Notes under the pieces: generated by a model
Database searches by the model: none
What the model was told of the DNA's origin: nothing
What the model saw: the letters and a program-made list of their open reading frames with translations, nothing else
In this document: piece after piece, positions 1-9,662 of the stretch
Layout of the letters: each line of letters starts with the position of its first letter
Numbering within the stretch: position 1 is the stretch's first letter
Translations under genes and position numbers: made by a program
Source of the DNA: Saccopteryx bilineata
Taxonomy: Eukaryota > Chordata > Mammalia > Chiroptera > Emballonuridae
Reading direction: 5' to 3'
DNA length: 64,000 bases
Assembly (NCBI RefSeq): GCF_036850765.1
Contig: NC_089493.1
Coordinates: forward strand, 14,013,632 to 14,077,631

Positions 1-2035
1 CTGCCAAGACCCAAGCAATGTTGGCAAGACAGGTCAGCTAGGAAGTGGATGAGCCAAGACGTGGACTGAGGCCCCTCTGATTTCAAAGCCCAAGACGGTG
101 ATCATCAGCACTGCAGCACAGACCCAAGGCATGGTCACAGGTGTGATACAAACGCCACCTCCCCATCAGCAGTGTCGCCCAGGACTCACCTTCCAAAGGA
201 CTGTGGCGAGTGGCCCTAATGTGGGAGGTTGCCCCTTAAGGCCGACATGTGACTCAAAGTGAGATGTGTGATGTGCGGAATCGTCCCAATCCTTGGCACC
301 CTGACCTTTTGCGCTGAAAGGGGAAGCTCTCCTTGGCCCCTCGCTCCGCGCTCCGCAGGGCGAGTGTGGGGCCCTTTGCCGGGCTGCCTGCCAGCGCCAC
401 CGCCGAGAGGAGCAGGGCGCAGACATCCCACGTGCCTTTTGCTTTTCTTTCCTGAGTGTTTCAAGGCTTAATTAACGTGTGTAAAATGATCTGAAATGCA
501 GGAATAAAAAGCGCTGGGAACTGCGGAGTGTCGAGGATTACCTGAGGCGAGACAGCTGAAAAAAGGGAGGCCCAGGGAGACGAGGGGGGTCCGGGGACAC
601 ACAGCGGCCTTCAGCTTCGCGGCCAGCTGGTTGGCCCGGCGCCAGCGCGGCCTGTTTCTGGCAGCTTCTGCCCCAAGCTTCTCTCCCTCAAGGCCTACAT
701 TGCAGTTCTGCCCAGCAGCCGGACCCCAGGGTAAGTAATTCCTCAAGGGCTGAGCCAGAGCGGAGAGCACGGGGCTGAGGACACACACGCAGCGAGTTCT
801 GTAACCCGCCCTACAGGAGGGGGACGAGCTGCCACTCATCTTCCAGGACTGCCCACGCAGGACAGTCCCCACATGACGGGGTTTCGTCGTCGATGAAGCA
901 GTGAATGGGGTAAATATCAAAGATAGGAATGAAGCGAAGTGAACTTTGGTCATTCCTTTTTGACAAGTGTGCCTTCATAGTAGGGACTTAGTACTGTCAC
1001 CTGTGGGAGGCAAGAAGTCCCGGTACAGATTGGTGGGTAAAAATAATGAAGCCTGAGTCACGCGCTGTTTCACCACCGGGACTGTTGGTTTCATGGAGAA
1101 CGTGAAAGCTTGTGACTCCATAGGGTGAAGGCGGGTGGCATTTTATTGCAACTTAAAGCATACAAAGAAGCAAGTGGAAAATCTTTCTTCCACTATAACA
1201 TGATGCCACCGGTATCTGGAAAGTTAGCATTACAGGGCCCTCTCCCATAGAGTGAGGGTTCCCGTGCGTCTGTATATAAACGGTGGCTGTGTATACAACC
1301 TATTCTAAACTGTTTACGATAACGGAGGGAAAAGGGTTTATTTGGGTAATCCAAAGTTTATATTAGGCTTTCATCATGTTTTTATGTCTTGCTTGGCCTA
1401 ATAGTTGGGTTGTTATCCATCTCCCAAGCCCACAAACGGAGGATGTGGCTGGTGGAAGCCCCCCTACGGCTTGGCAACCGGGGTGGAAAGAGGCCGCCTT
1501 CCCTTGGCTTCAGTGAGAGAATTCCAGAGGACTCTAAGACGCCAGGCTCCCGGCCAAGGGCCCACTCCGAGCCAATGGCGCGGTCAGCGAGGGAGGGTCG
1601 CACTACACGGTGCCTGTTCCTATTCTACACCAGGACCATCATGTGAAATAGAAAACCCCCAAAGAAGAGCCAGGCAGCCCTGCCCGCTTGTGTCTACTCC
1701 AACTGAGTAGTCAGAGGGGCCAGAAGATGCTCTTGCCCGTAGCCCGCAGCGGGGGCCCTTCTTCACGGCCAGGGCCCGCCATGGTCATCCAGTTTGTTCT
1801 TTTCTGGACATTGTGCTCTGACTGATTCCTCTTGGAGTTGTGTCTGTGGCACACCTTTGCTGTGTGTAACATCATGCGACACCCATAGGTCCCTGAGGGA
1901 TTATCTGAACCCACCAGTGACGGCTTCCTCCAGGTCGCACCCATCCTTGCCAGAACTGTACAATCATAACCTGAGTGAGGCTGAACGGTTGAGCAAAGGG
2001 AGACCTCATCCTGCCTGAATGCCTCGAGCTGGGCC
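1..2035. other. unique non-coding DNA, no gene recognised
   Basis: No reading frame here resembles a known protein, and the open frames are short and overlap on both strands, as expected for GC-rich non-coding DNA. Positions 300-430 and 600-660 have modest CpG content. I see no clear transposable element. An exon of an untranslated or poorly conserved transcript cannot be excluded. Confidence 0.5.
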
Positions 2036-2272
2036 TTCCGTTCTCTCCCGACTTCAGACTCACACTGAAACGGGTGCCTCCCAGGTCTTCCCCCTGGGGC
2101 CGTCTGGGCCGGATCCACAGCGTAGGCCCTGGGTCTTCATCTTGCTGACTGCTGATGTGGGACCTTGCCAGGCTCCGAAATCACATGAGCTGATTCCTTA
2201 TGATAAATCTTTCTCTATATATTTAGATCCTGTTGGTTCTATTTTCTCTGGAGAACCCTGACTGATACCAAT
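2036..2272 (+). mobile_element. 3' end of an ancient interspersed repeat, family unresolved
   Basis: The segment ends with TTCTCTGGAGAACCCTGACT at about 2246-2265, preceded by a CACATGAGCTGATTCCTTA block near 2184. That order (cytosine-rich body, AATCACATGAGC, TA-rich stretch, TTGGTTCT, CTGGAGAACCCTGACT) recurs widely in mammalian genomes at the end of an old dispersed repeat. I recognise the motif order but cannot name the family safely. Confidence 0.45.
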
Positions 2273-2289
2273 AGCTTCTTATTGACTCA

Positions 2290-2455
2290 TTTCATTCACT
2301 CATTTGTTAAAAAAAAAAAAAATTGGTGAGCACCTACTAGGGGGGCCAGAAGCTGTTTTATGTTCTTGGAAATGATCGCGAAACAAAACAAGGCTTCCTC
2401 ACCTTGTGGGACTTCTGTTGCTGGGGGCAGGGGGTGGAGGAGGGAGACCGTGAAT
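2290..2455. mobile_element. L2-like ancient repeat fragment
   Basis: The order TTCACTCATTTGTTA, then GGTGAGCACCTACTAG, then an AAACAAAACAAGG block matches the well-known L2-derived pattern in mammals (CATTCAACAAATATTTATTGAGC-type start, then a 'gained item' region). The internal A-run at 2310-2323 is a local expansion. Divergence is high, so this is an old copy. Confidence 0.4.
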
Positions 2456-2849
2456 ACTCAGTAAGGGGTAGGAGGTGGTTCGTGCAGAGGAACAGGAGAA
2501 CGTGCAGCAGGATTGGGAGGATCAAGAGAAACTGAGAAGGGGACATTTGAGCACAGGCTTAGGGGAGATGAAGGAGTTTGCCGTGTGGAAGGCAAGATGG
2601 AGCTCGAACCCAGCGGACACTGGCCTCTGCCTCCACCTCCAGTGGCCCCCGGGCACTCCGCATCGGAGCCCTCTGTGTTAGCCACACCACTGTCCACCTG
2701 GCTCCTGACCTTTCCCCAGGCCTGGGACGGCCCTCCGTGGGGACCTTCTCCCCACTCTTGTTTACGTCTTACCCCTACTTGTCCTGGAGGACTCATTCTC
2801 AAAGCTTCTACCAAGGCTGCTTGGAGTGGTGATTTCCTGAGCCTCTTTT

Positions 2850-2972
2850 GGTGTCCAACAGACTTGGGTTTGAACTATAATTCTGCCCCTAAATATCTCT
2901 GCCACATGGGGCAAGTTTGTTCTTCTGTCCAATGGGAATAAAAATAGACCCCTGCTTGTAAGGAACTAGAAA
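2850..2972 (+). mobile_element. MIR fragment
   Basis: A 'GACTTGGGTTTGAA' block is followed by a GGGCAAGTTT block and then CCAATGGGAATAAAAATAG. This is the order of the MIR core and its 3' part (TGGGTTCGAATCC, TTGGGCAAGT, AAATGGGRATAATAATA). The copy is strongly diverged, as expected for MIR. Confidence 0.55.
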
Positions 2973-3462
2973 TGAGAAAACGCAGGTACAATAGCTCAGT
3001 GGCTCTTAGCTGCTATTATTATTGTTCTTGCTTTCCCCTCCTCCTCCGGGCGCCCTTGCTCCCCTCTCCCTCTCCTGTCCGTGCCCCACAGCGCCGGGGC
3101 CAGCCCCTCCCCCACCGCAAGTCATCCTCACTGGCGTGGAAAGTGGGATCCAGTCTCCCTTCGCAGGCATGGGCCCTGGGCCCTGGCTCCACACCCTGGC
3201 CGGCTGCCTGCTTTCCTCACTCACACCCCTCACTCCTCTCTCCCATCATCCCTGTCCCAGACCACATTCTGGCTTCGGAGGCAGACTTTTCCTGGCTTCC
3301 CAGAGCAGCCTGATCCCTGGCTGGGATGTGTCTTGATGTCTTGACTGTTAACTCCCTGTAAGAAAGCCCCAGACCGGCTGGCTCAAGCCTAGCCCCTGCT
3401 TGGGGAGGAAGGCAACAGGGTTTCTGCAGTAGGAAAACAAAACCACTTCAAATGTTTACCAT
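2973..3462. other. unique GC-rich non-coding DNA
   Basis: The stretch is CT-rich (3030-3110) with several overlapping open frames that have proline/serine-rich low-complexity products. I see no homology, splice structure or repeat in it. Confidence 0.45.
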
Positions 3463-3822
3463 TTTTAATTCTTTTTTTTTATAGTTTTATATTTACAGAA
3501 AAAATAAAAAAGATAATAGAGAGTTCTGTCATACTTCACACCCAGTTTCCCCTCGTGCTGCCATTTTAGCCGTTACTGTGGTACATTCGTTACAGTCAGC
3601 AAACCCAGAGCGATACATTATTACTGGATAAGTGCATCCACTTTTCCGATTTCCTTCGTTTTTAGCCTGATACCCTTTTTCTGCGCTAGGATCCCACCCA
3701 GCTCACCACAGTACATTTAACTGTCATGTCTCCTAAAGCTCCTCTTGGCTGGAGCAGTTTCTCAGCATTTCTCTGGTTTGGATGACTTGGATAGTTTTGA
3801 GAAGTATGGATCAAGTTTTTTG
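3463..3822 (-). mobile_element. L1 3'-UTR fragment (L1M age), left part
   Basis: Read on the minus strand this matches the L1M 3' UTR by block order. On the plus strand the blocks are a T-rich end, a CACCCAGTTTCCCCTC block, GTGGTACATTCGTTACA, GATACATTATTACTGG, a TAGCCTGATACCC block, GGATCCCACCCAG, and TGTCATGTCTCCTAAAGCTC. The copy is interrupted by a SINE and resumes at 4169. Nothing here is functional. Confidence 0.7.
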
Positions 3823-4168
3823 TTCTGATTTGTGTTTCGGGGGGGGGGGGGGAGAGACAAAGGGACAGGCAGGAAAGGAGAGAGATGAGAAGCATCAACT
3901 CACAGTTGCAGCACCTTGGTTGTTCATTGATTGCTTTCTAAGATGTCCCTTGAAGGGTGAGGGCGGTGTTCCAGCCATGCCAGTGACCCCTTGCTCAAGC
4001 TAGTGACCTTGGGCTCAAGCCAGCGACCACTAGGTCATGTCTATGATCCCACGCTCAGGAGCTCAAGTCGGTGAGCCCGCACTCAAGCTGGTGACCTCGG
4101 GGTTTTGAACCTGGGTCCTCCGCATCCCAAGCCATTGCTCTTTCCACTGCGCCACCTCCTGGTCAGGC
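3823..4168 (-). mobile_element. tRNA-related SINE (long variant with repeated 'GGTGACC' body), inserted in L1
   Basis: The minus-strand head reads CCTGACCAGGAGGTGGCGCA and the B box lies near 4102-4115 on the plus strand as the complement of GGTTCAAAACC. The body contains repeated CTCAAGC..GGTGACC blocks. The copy is flanked by near-identical target-site duplications, TGGATCAAGT at 3807 and TGGATCAGGT at 4169, which splits one L1 3' UTR cleanly in two. The poly-G run at 3839-3853 lies in the tail. Confidence 0.85.
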
Positions 4169-4216
4169 TGGATCAGGTATTTTACAAGATGCTCTCCCAC
4201 CCAGATTTGCTGATGT
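4169..4216 (-). mobile_element. L1 3'-UTR fragment, right part
   Basis: GATCAGGTATTTTACAAGAT and the following CTCCCACC continue the L1M 3' UTR of 3463-3822 directly after the SINE's second target duplication. It is the other half of the same old insertion. Confidence 0.65.
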
Positions 4217-4665
4217 GCACAGAAGGGACTTAACGCAGGGGACTGCTCTTGTAGGTGATGGAGGATCTGAGATGCAAATAGGGGAAGGTGAAGTTACCCA
4301 GACTAATTTCAGCAGAAAGCCTTTACCATCCCTAAGCTGAGTGTTAACAGGAAGTGGCAGTGTTACCGAAGCCAGGGCGAGGGTCACACTTGGCAGAAGC
4401 CTTAGCCAGATGCAGCCACTGCTGGAGACGCCATCAGAGGCGAGAGGGAGGGGGAGAATTTCTTTGGCTTTTCCTTTCCTCCTCCTTTCACTCTCCCTCC
4501 AGTCAGCCTGCAAGAGGCTGCTCCCAGCAATACAGAGCAGAGGGCAGGGCTGGGAATGGCTCTAGAGACAAACGGGCCCAGGACTGGGACAGCTGGCCTC
4601 TGATCACGGCTTCATTGCATCCCTTACCCTGCCGCTCGGCAATTCAGTTGTTTGCCTGCCCACGG
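4217..4665. other. unique non-coding DNA
   Basis: No recognisable exon, repeat or RNA gene. The open frames across 4160-4690 overlap on both strands and have no recognisable domain. Confidence 0.4.
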
Positions 4666-5030
4666 GCTCTGAGTAGTGACTAATGCTTTGAGGGCAGTGT
4701 TTATTTTATTTCATCTTTTTAAAGATTTTATTTATTGACTTTAGAGAGACAGGGATTGGGAGCGAGCTCACAGTTGCTTCACTGTAGTTGTTCATTGATT
4801 GCTTCTTATGCCTTGACCCAGCAAGCCTGGGGTTTCGAACAGGTGACCTCGACGTTCCAGGCTGACGCTGTATCCACTGTGCCACCACAGGTCAGGCAGC
4901 ATGTATGTATTTATTTATTTATTTTTATATCTATAGCCTTAGAACAGTACCTTGCTCCCAGTAGGTTTTCAATGTTTGAAATATAGACAATCAAATGAAT
5001 GGATGAGTGAATGAATGAATGGTTTCTTTT
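4666..5030 (+). mobile_element. L2 3' end split by a SINE
   Basis: GCTTTGAGGGCAGTG near 4686, followed after the SINE by TTAGAACAGTACCTTGCTCC, a CAGTAGGTTTTCAATG block and a (GAAT)n end at about 5000-5020, is the usual 3' end of L2 ('gagggcaggg ... cagtgcctggcac ... tgaatgaatga'). The SINE at 4716-4897 separates the two halves, with imperfect GCAGTGTTTATTT/GCAGCATGTATGT flanks. Confidence 0.6.
4716..4897 (-). mobile_element. short tRNA-derived SINE (CCTGACCTGTGGTGGCGCAG class)
   Basis: On the minus strand the copy starts GCCTGACCTGTGGTGGCACA, has a B box near 4833-4847 (complement of GGTTCGAAACC) and an AAAATCTTTA-type tail near 4722. It sits inside an L2 3' end. It is about 180 bp, the normal length of this class here. 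Confidence 0.85.
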
Positions 5031-6004
5031 GGCCAGAACCTCTTCTCGTGTGCTCTAGCTTTGAGGAATGCTCACCGCCAGCATTTCTTTTTTAGCGTCA
5101 TCACCTTCTATTGGTGCTAAGATTACTTTAAGCTTAGCATTTGCAACATTTGCAGGCCACATGGATGGTGTGACTATAAAGTAATTAGACCAGTTTTCAA
5201 CAAAGGAATCAAGTTGTGCATTAATCCTTCCAAGTCGTCCCTAAGGAAGGTCGTCCGTATCTCCCAGTGGTGTTGCCGTGCCCAGCTTCTTGCTTACAAG
5301 CTGCACACAACAAAGAAAAGAGGTGTTTTTAAGAATAAAACATTTCTATCTTTACAGCTAAATGTCACCCAGCCCTTACCTGGCTGGTGTTTAGGTGGGT
5401 TGGGACACATCATCAGAGAAGTCACATTTCCTTTCAGCAGAGGTGAGGAGGAAGTGGACGGCCACAAACAGAACTGGCTGGTGCAGGGGAGCCAAGAGGT
5501 AACGCCCCGGTTGTCACCAGCTCTGAGCAGGGACACCCTGCATCAAACTTATAGGCCACCAAGTATCTGAAACATCTGAGATTCCGGGGTTCTCGAGGAC
5601 TTCCAGGGCAGGGGGGGCTCAAAGAAAACTAAATTCCACTTGAGGACACCTCACTCCTCTGTGTATGAAGTGAAGTCAATTATTTGTCTCTGATAAAGAG
5701 CAGAAGGTGCGTTGCTGACAGACGCACTGCGCAGCCCTGGAGTTTTCAGTTTTACGTCTGCCAGGGTGTCCTGTGGACAACCACAGGGCAGAAACCTGAC
5801 CAGCCTGGGCCTCACTTGCCATCTGGCTTAGCGGAGACTAAAATATTTTCAACTAGCCTCTTCTTCCAATTCTGGTAAGTCGCTGCTCTAATATGGGTTA
5901 CACATGATAACGACAGAGACCTCCCTGCATTTTTGTTTTGGATGCCTCATTTTCCACAGTCGTTAGAGAGAAATAATAGTCGGGAAACCAGTGGTACACT
6001 TGAA
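5031..6004. other. unique non-coding DNA
   Basis: Repeat-poor. A weak polypyrimidine/AG arrangement near 5330-5360 and other splice-like strings occur, but none frames a convincing exon. No product was recognised. Confidence 0.4.
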
Positions 6005-6168
6005 AAGCAGGAATCTGTGGGAAATATTGTGATTTTGGACAAGTCACGTTACCCTTTGGATACCTCCACTTTCTCACTTAAAAATTGGGAATTATATGTC
6101 TGTCTTATCACAGAAGTGTGGTAAAGATCACATAAGATGTATGTGCGAGTACTTTGAAGACCAACAAG
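6005..6168 (+). mobile_element. MIR fragment
   Basis: The GTGATTTTGGACAAGTCACG block, a CCTCCACTTTCTCACTTAAA block, AATTGGGAATTAT and later GATCACATAAGATG match the MIR consensus order (tgtgaccttgggcaagtcac, cctcagtttcctcatctgtaaaatggg, gattaaatgag). Diverged but colinear. Confidence 0.65.
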
Positions 6169-7289
6169 TGTAACATAATACAACTAGTTCTTCATGTGGA
6201 TGTAAGGCAGCAGAAAAGGTGCTTTTGATGTTTAATTAATGCTAACTATCTTCCATTACATTTATTAAGCTATAATTGGAAAGGGGGAGGGCAAGAGTGA
6301 TTTTTCAAAGGGACTTTTTTTTTTTCTGCTCCAAAAATAGAACTCAGAAAACACATATTTGATTTTCCTTTTGGTGTCAAACCACAGTGCCATTGTTATT
6401 TGCAGTTTTACAGAATTGTGACCTTCAGACTCGGTGATATCAAAGACTGAAAGAAAGCTCCCAGTCTTGAAGCTTTTCAAACAGGCTTTTCAAACTAAAG
6501 CACTTTTATTTTGAATTAAGAGCTAATAGAATTGTCCTCTTAAATGAGCACTTGCAAGTTAAAAGTTGCCTTCCAAGTGGGCTGCAGCGAATGAATGTGC
6601 TGAGAGGTCCCTGAAAGCCCTTTCGGGGTGGCAATGCTGGTAATCAGTTACAGGGAGTTCACGTAACAACTTTTCCACAGTTAAAAGAAATTTAGAACTT
6701 GCATTTCCCCCCCTAATTGTACATAAGCTGGGTTGTGTATACGTCTAGGATCATCATTTACTTTCTGTTTACTGAATTTGTGAATTTTTGCAATTGTTTT
6801 TAATCTGTAATTAAGTTTTCTCTGTAAGGCACGCCATATGCCACCATTAATTCTTTCTTGTTGATTTCTTAGGAGATACAGGAGGGCACATTTTGATGCA
6901 ATTTTTGAGGTCTTTTGAAAATCAAATGACTATGTGTTTCGCCATATGGGCCTTTGTTATTTAAAATAGCATGTGATAAATAAGAGAAAGCAAAATTCGA
7001 AAGGACCTGTTAGGGGAAAAATAATAATTGGGAAAACTGTTTAAAACATTCTTAGCCTTTATTTGGGCGGAGGGCGAGGGCTATGTTTTTGAAACGTATC
7101 TCTGGCGATCCCGCACTGTCCCTTGTCGTCTGTGCATATACACTATCACACGTGCGCCGGGCCGACCCAGGGAAACCAGTGACCGCCCTGTGTTTTGCAC
7201 TGGGGCTGCAGCTGTTAACAGCCGCCTTCAGCGAGTCCAGCTGTAGCGGTGTTTTTCTTTAGCATCTCACGCCAGGATTTGACAGTAAG
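6169..7289. promoter_or_regulatory. repeat-free AT-rich block, possible conserved non-coding elements
   Basis: About 1.1 kb without any recognisable transposable element. It has many TAATTA/TTAATTA-type homeodomain cores (6235, 6511) and long AT-rich words. This composition just upstream of a CpG island is typical of regulatory DNA around developmental genes. Conservation was not measured, so this is an inference from composition only. Confidence 0.3.
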
Positions 7290-7660
7290 CTCCAGTTCAT
7301 CCGCACTCACGGCGTCCGGTTTTGAAAGGGGGCCGACGAGTGTTTCGGTTTTCGCGGGGATTCGCGGTGCTCCGAGCTGCCTGCCGTAGGTGCGGGCACA
7401 GACCCGGCCACCGGCGGGCGCGCGGCGCGCACTAGGACCCAGCAGGGCTCCGGGCCCGGGTAGGAGCCGCGCTGCCGACCCCGGGCGGGCGCCGGGGCTG
7501 GAGCCGGGGTTCCGGCCGCGTTCGGCTGCAGCTCCGCCGGGAGACGGCGCGACCCGGTGGCGGGGCCACCCGCGAGTCCAGTGCCGCCGCAGCCCCCCAA
7601 TGCAGCCGCGGGAAGCAGCGGGGGGGCAGGCGATCGAAGGTAACGAAAATGGGGCTCATT
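7290..7660 (+). promoter_or_regulatory. CpG island, candidate promoter and first exon
   Basis: CpG density rises sharply against AT-rich flanks: GC-rich, CpG-dense sequence runs from about 7300 to 7640, with blocks such as GGCGGGCGCGCGGCGCGC near 7413. A strong donor-like site, GAAG|GTAACG, lies at 7639/7640 and could close a plus-strand first exon. An ATG at 7600 (MQPREAAGGQAIE... up to that donor) is possible but matches nothing I know. The island could equally drive a divergent or minus-strand transcript. Confidence 0.5.
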
Positions 7661-9608
7661 TCCTGCCTCCTGATCTTCTGCTCTGGTTCAGCATTGTCAC
7701 GAGAAGCCCTCACTGTTCAGGCTGCTGCATTTTGGGGCACCCTTTGGTTTTTTACGGTGTCCGCCCCCAGATTTCCACCTGGCTTGATTGATTTATAGCA
7801 TGCAGCCCATAGGGGAGAGAGCCACGGATGGCAAGTTGCATATTTTCATTAGTTTTGTCTCAAAAGTAAGTTCATTTTTTTTTTAAAAAAAAAGTTTCTC
7901 AGGAATTTGTGGATAGTCCGTTTAAAAGAATTTTTTTGTCTGCTATAAAAAATAGCAGACAAATGGATAATTTTAAAAGTGATCAAATAATTGATGTAAT
8001 GCTGTTAATTACTTCCTAGGGCTTTACTTTTGTGGGCTCCCCAGGCGTTACTTTTATTTTCAAGGAACTAACGTGTTAAATGTGGAGTTTGACTCAGGCA
8101 GAGTTTCCAGCATTGCTGTTGCAACTGTTTTGCTATCAATTATAAACACAGTGTCCAATCTGTGGGCAGTTCAAGCCTCTTTTCAAATACTGTAAACTGG
8201 TTATCCTGATATGACATCCATAGATGAGAGTTTCCTTGGAGGGCGGTCAGAATATTGCTCATTTTGGAGAAATACTGTTTTGAAGAGAAAACCATGGATG
8301 ACTGGCTGGGGAGGCTGAAGAGACTATTTTTCATGCTTTGTTTATACTCCCGGGATGACATTTGGGGAAGGGAAACACGTTCTTTCCCGACAGCTTTTAA
8401 TTGTGGGGGTTATTAATTAATTCAATTTATTCGTTTCAACGGATTGGGCTCAGGGAGCCCCCTCTGTCACAGGATGTGCCTAAGGTGACACGTTTGATAG
8501 CAGTTGGGACACAGGATTGCCGACGTTAAACGTGCCTCCCCTGGAAGGACTGGTCTGCTGGGAGCTCCCATGTGGAGTCGGCGTAGGCAGGGTGCGCCTG
8601 GCTCATTGAGGAAAAAGGGAATCATTTTCCTTAGCTAAGGAAGAGATTCTGTTATATTCCTTTTGTTCCCTGTTTCTCATTGATCGCCAGCACTGCCTCC
8701 AAGAGGGGAGTGCAGCCGGGAGAGTGCAGAGCTGGGGAGACTGCACAGATGACTACAGCTCACTTTAACTCTCACGCTGATTGGTCAGGGAGACTGAGAC
8801 TTGCAAAAACAATCACCCAAAACCTCCTTTTACAACCACGCCGTAAATTCAGATTAGCCTTCTCTTGCGCAGATCTCTGCAAGATTGATTTTTAATTTGG
8901 GTGCTGTTTGCTTGAGGTACGTTTAAGTTTAATTTTTTTTCTTTTTTTGGTCGTTCTTTCTATCCAGATTAAAGTAGGCCATTTTGGTGACAAATTTCTT
9001 TGTAGACGTCAGCGACTAGCTTGCATTTAGAGACATATCACTTTCCAGTTCATTCTCCATGGTTTCTCCGCAGGAGTTGTAGAATGCAAAGTTGTTCAAC
9101 TTAGAATAATTTTTCCTGGTTTTTTTTTTTAATCTGAATATTGAAATAGCACCATCGGCAGATGGATTCTTAACTGTATCTTTACTTTGATGATGTGTCT
9201 GAATTGGCATGTAGCATGCACTAAATTTGAGTCTGCAACAGTGAGGGGAGAAAAGCAATGAAGAGCAACCAGTCAAAATTCGCTTGCTCACGGTTATAAA
9301 ACATCGTGGCATCTGGACTGAGGAGAATGTATTTCAGATCCAAAGAAGAGGGCATACTTCACCTTATAAGAGTATGAGTTACTAAATAATGTGTAATGTT
9401 ATAACTGTAAGAGAAAAATATATAAGGCTGGTGGACATCTCCATTTGAGCCTTAAACCACCTCAGTTCAAGAAGCACCTTGCCAGGAGTTGTTAAATGTA
9501 TAAACACTTTTCTGATTGGCTTAAAAATTTAGACACAGGAAGTGGATGGTATCTAATAACCATGAGTGGAGACATGGTTGTCATGGAAACAGAGACTATT
9601 AACCCCCC
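7661..9608. other. repeat-poor unique DNA downstream of the CpG island
   Basis: No transposable element recognised. It contains a perfect 12-bp hairpin at 7935-7963 (listed separately) and T-rich runs near 7868 and 9120. If the donor at 7639 is real, this is the start of a first intron. Confidence 0.4.
7935..7963. repeat. perfect 12-bp inverted repeat, 5-nt loop
   Basis: TTTGTCTGCTAT at 7935-7946 is followed by AAAAA and then ATAGCAGACAAA at 7952-7963. It is not part of a recognised repeat. It is short for a pre-miRNA, and the stem does not extend. Confidence 0.85.
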
Positions 9609-9609
9609 C

Positions 9610-9660
<51 letters not shown>
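9610..9660. repeat. (CA)n microsatellite, about 25 units
   Basis: An uninterrupted AC/CA run fills 9610-9660. It creates a spurious threonine/histidine repeat in one frame and a valine/cysteine repeat in the other. Confidence 0.98.

Positions 9661-9662
<2 letters not shown>

Noticed and set aside
468..953. 161-codon open frame on the minus strand.
   Set aside because: No domain, no homology I recognise and no splice or promoter context; consistent with chance in GC-rich DNA.
7390..7791. 133-codon open frame across the CpG island.
   Set aside because: CpG islands often lack stop codons by composition. The frame overlaps others on the opposite strand and its product is an Arg/Pro/Gly-rich low-complexity string with no recognisable domain.
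9610..9660. Regularly spaced CA repeat, considered as a repeat array.
   Set aside because: A simple dinucleotide microsatellite with no spacers, so not a CRISPR array.
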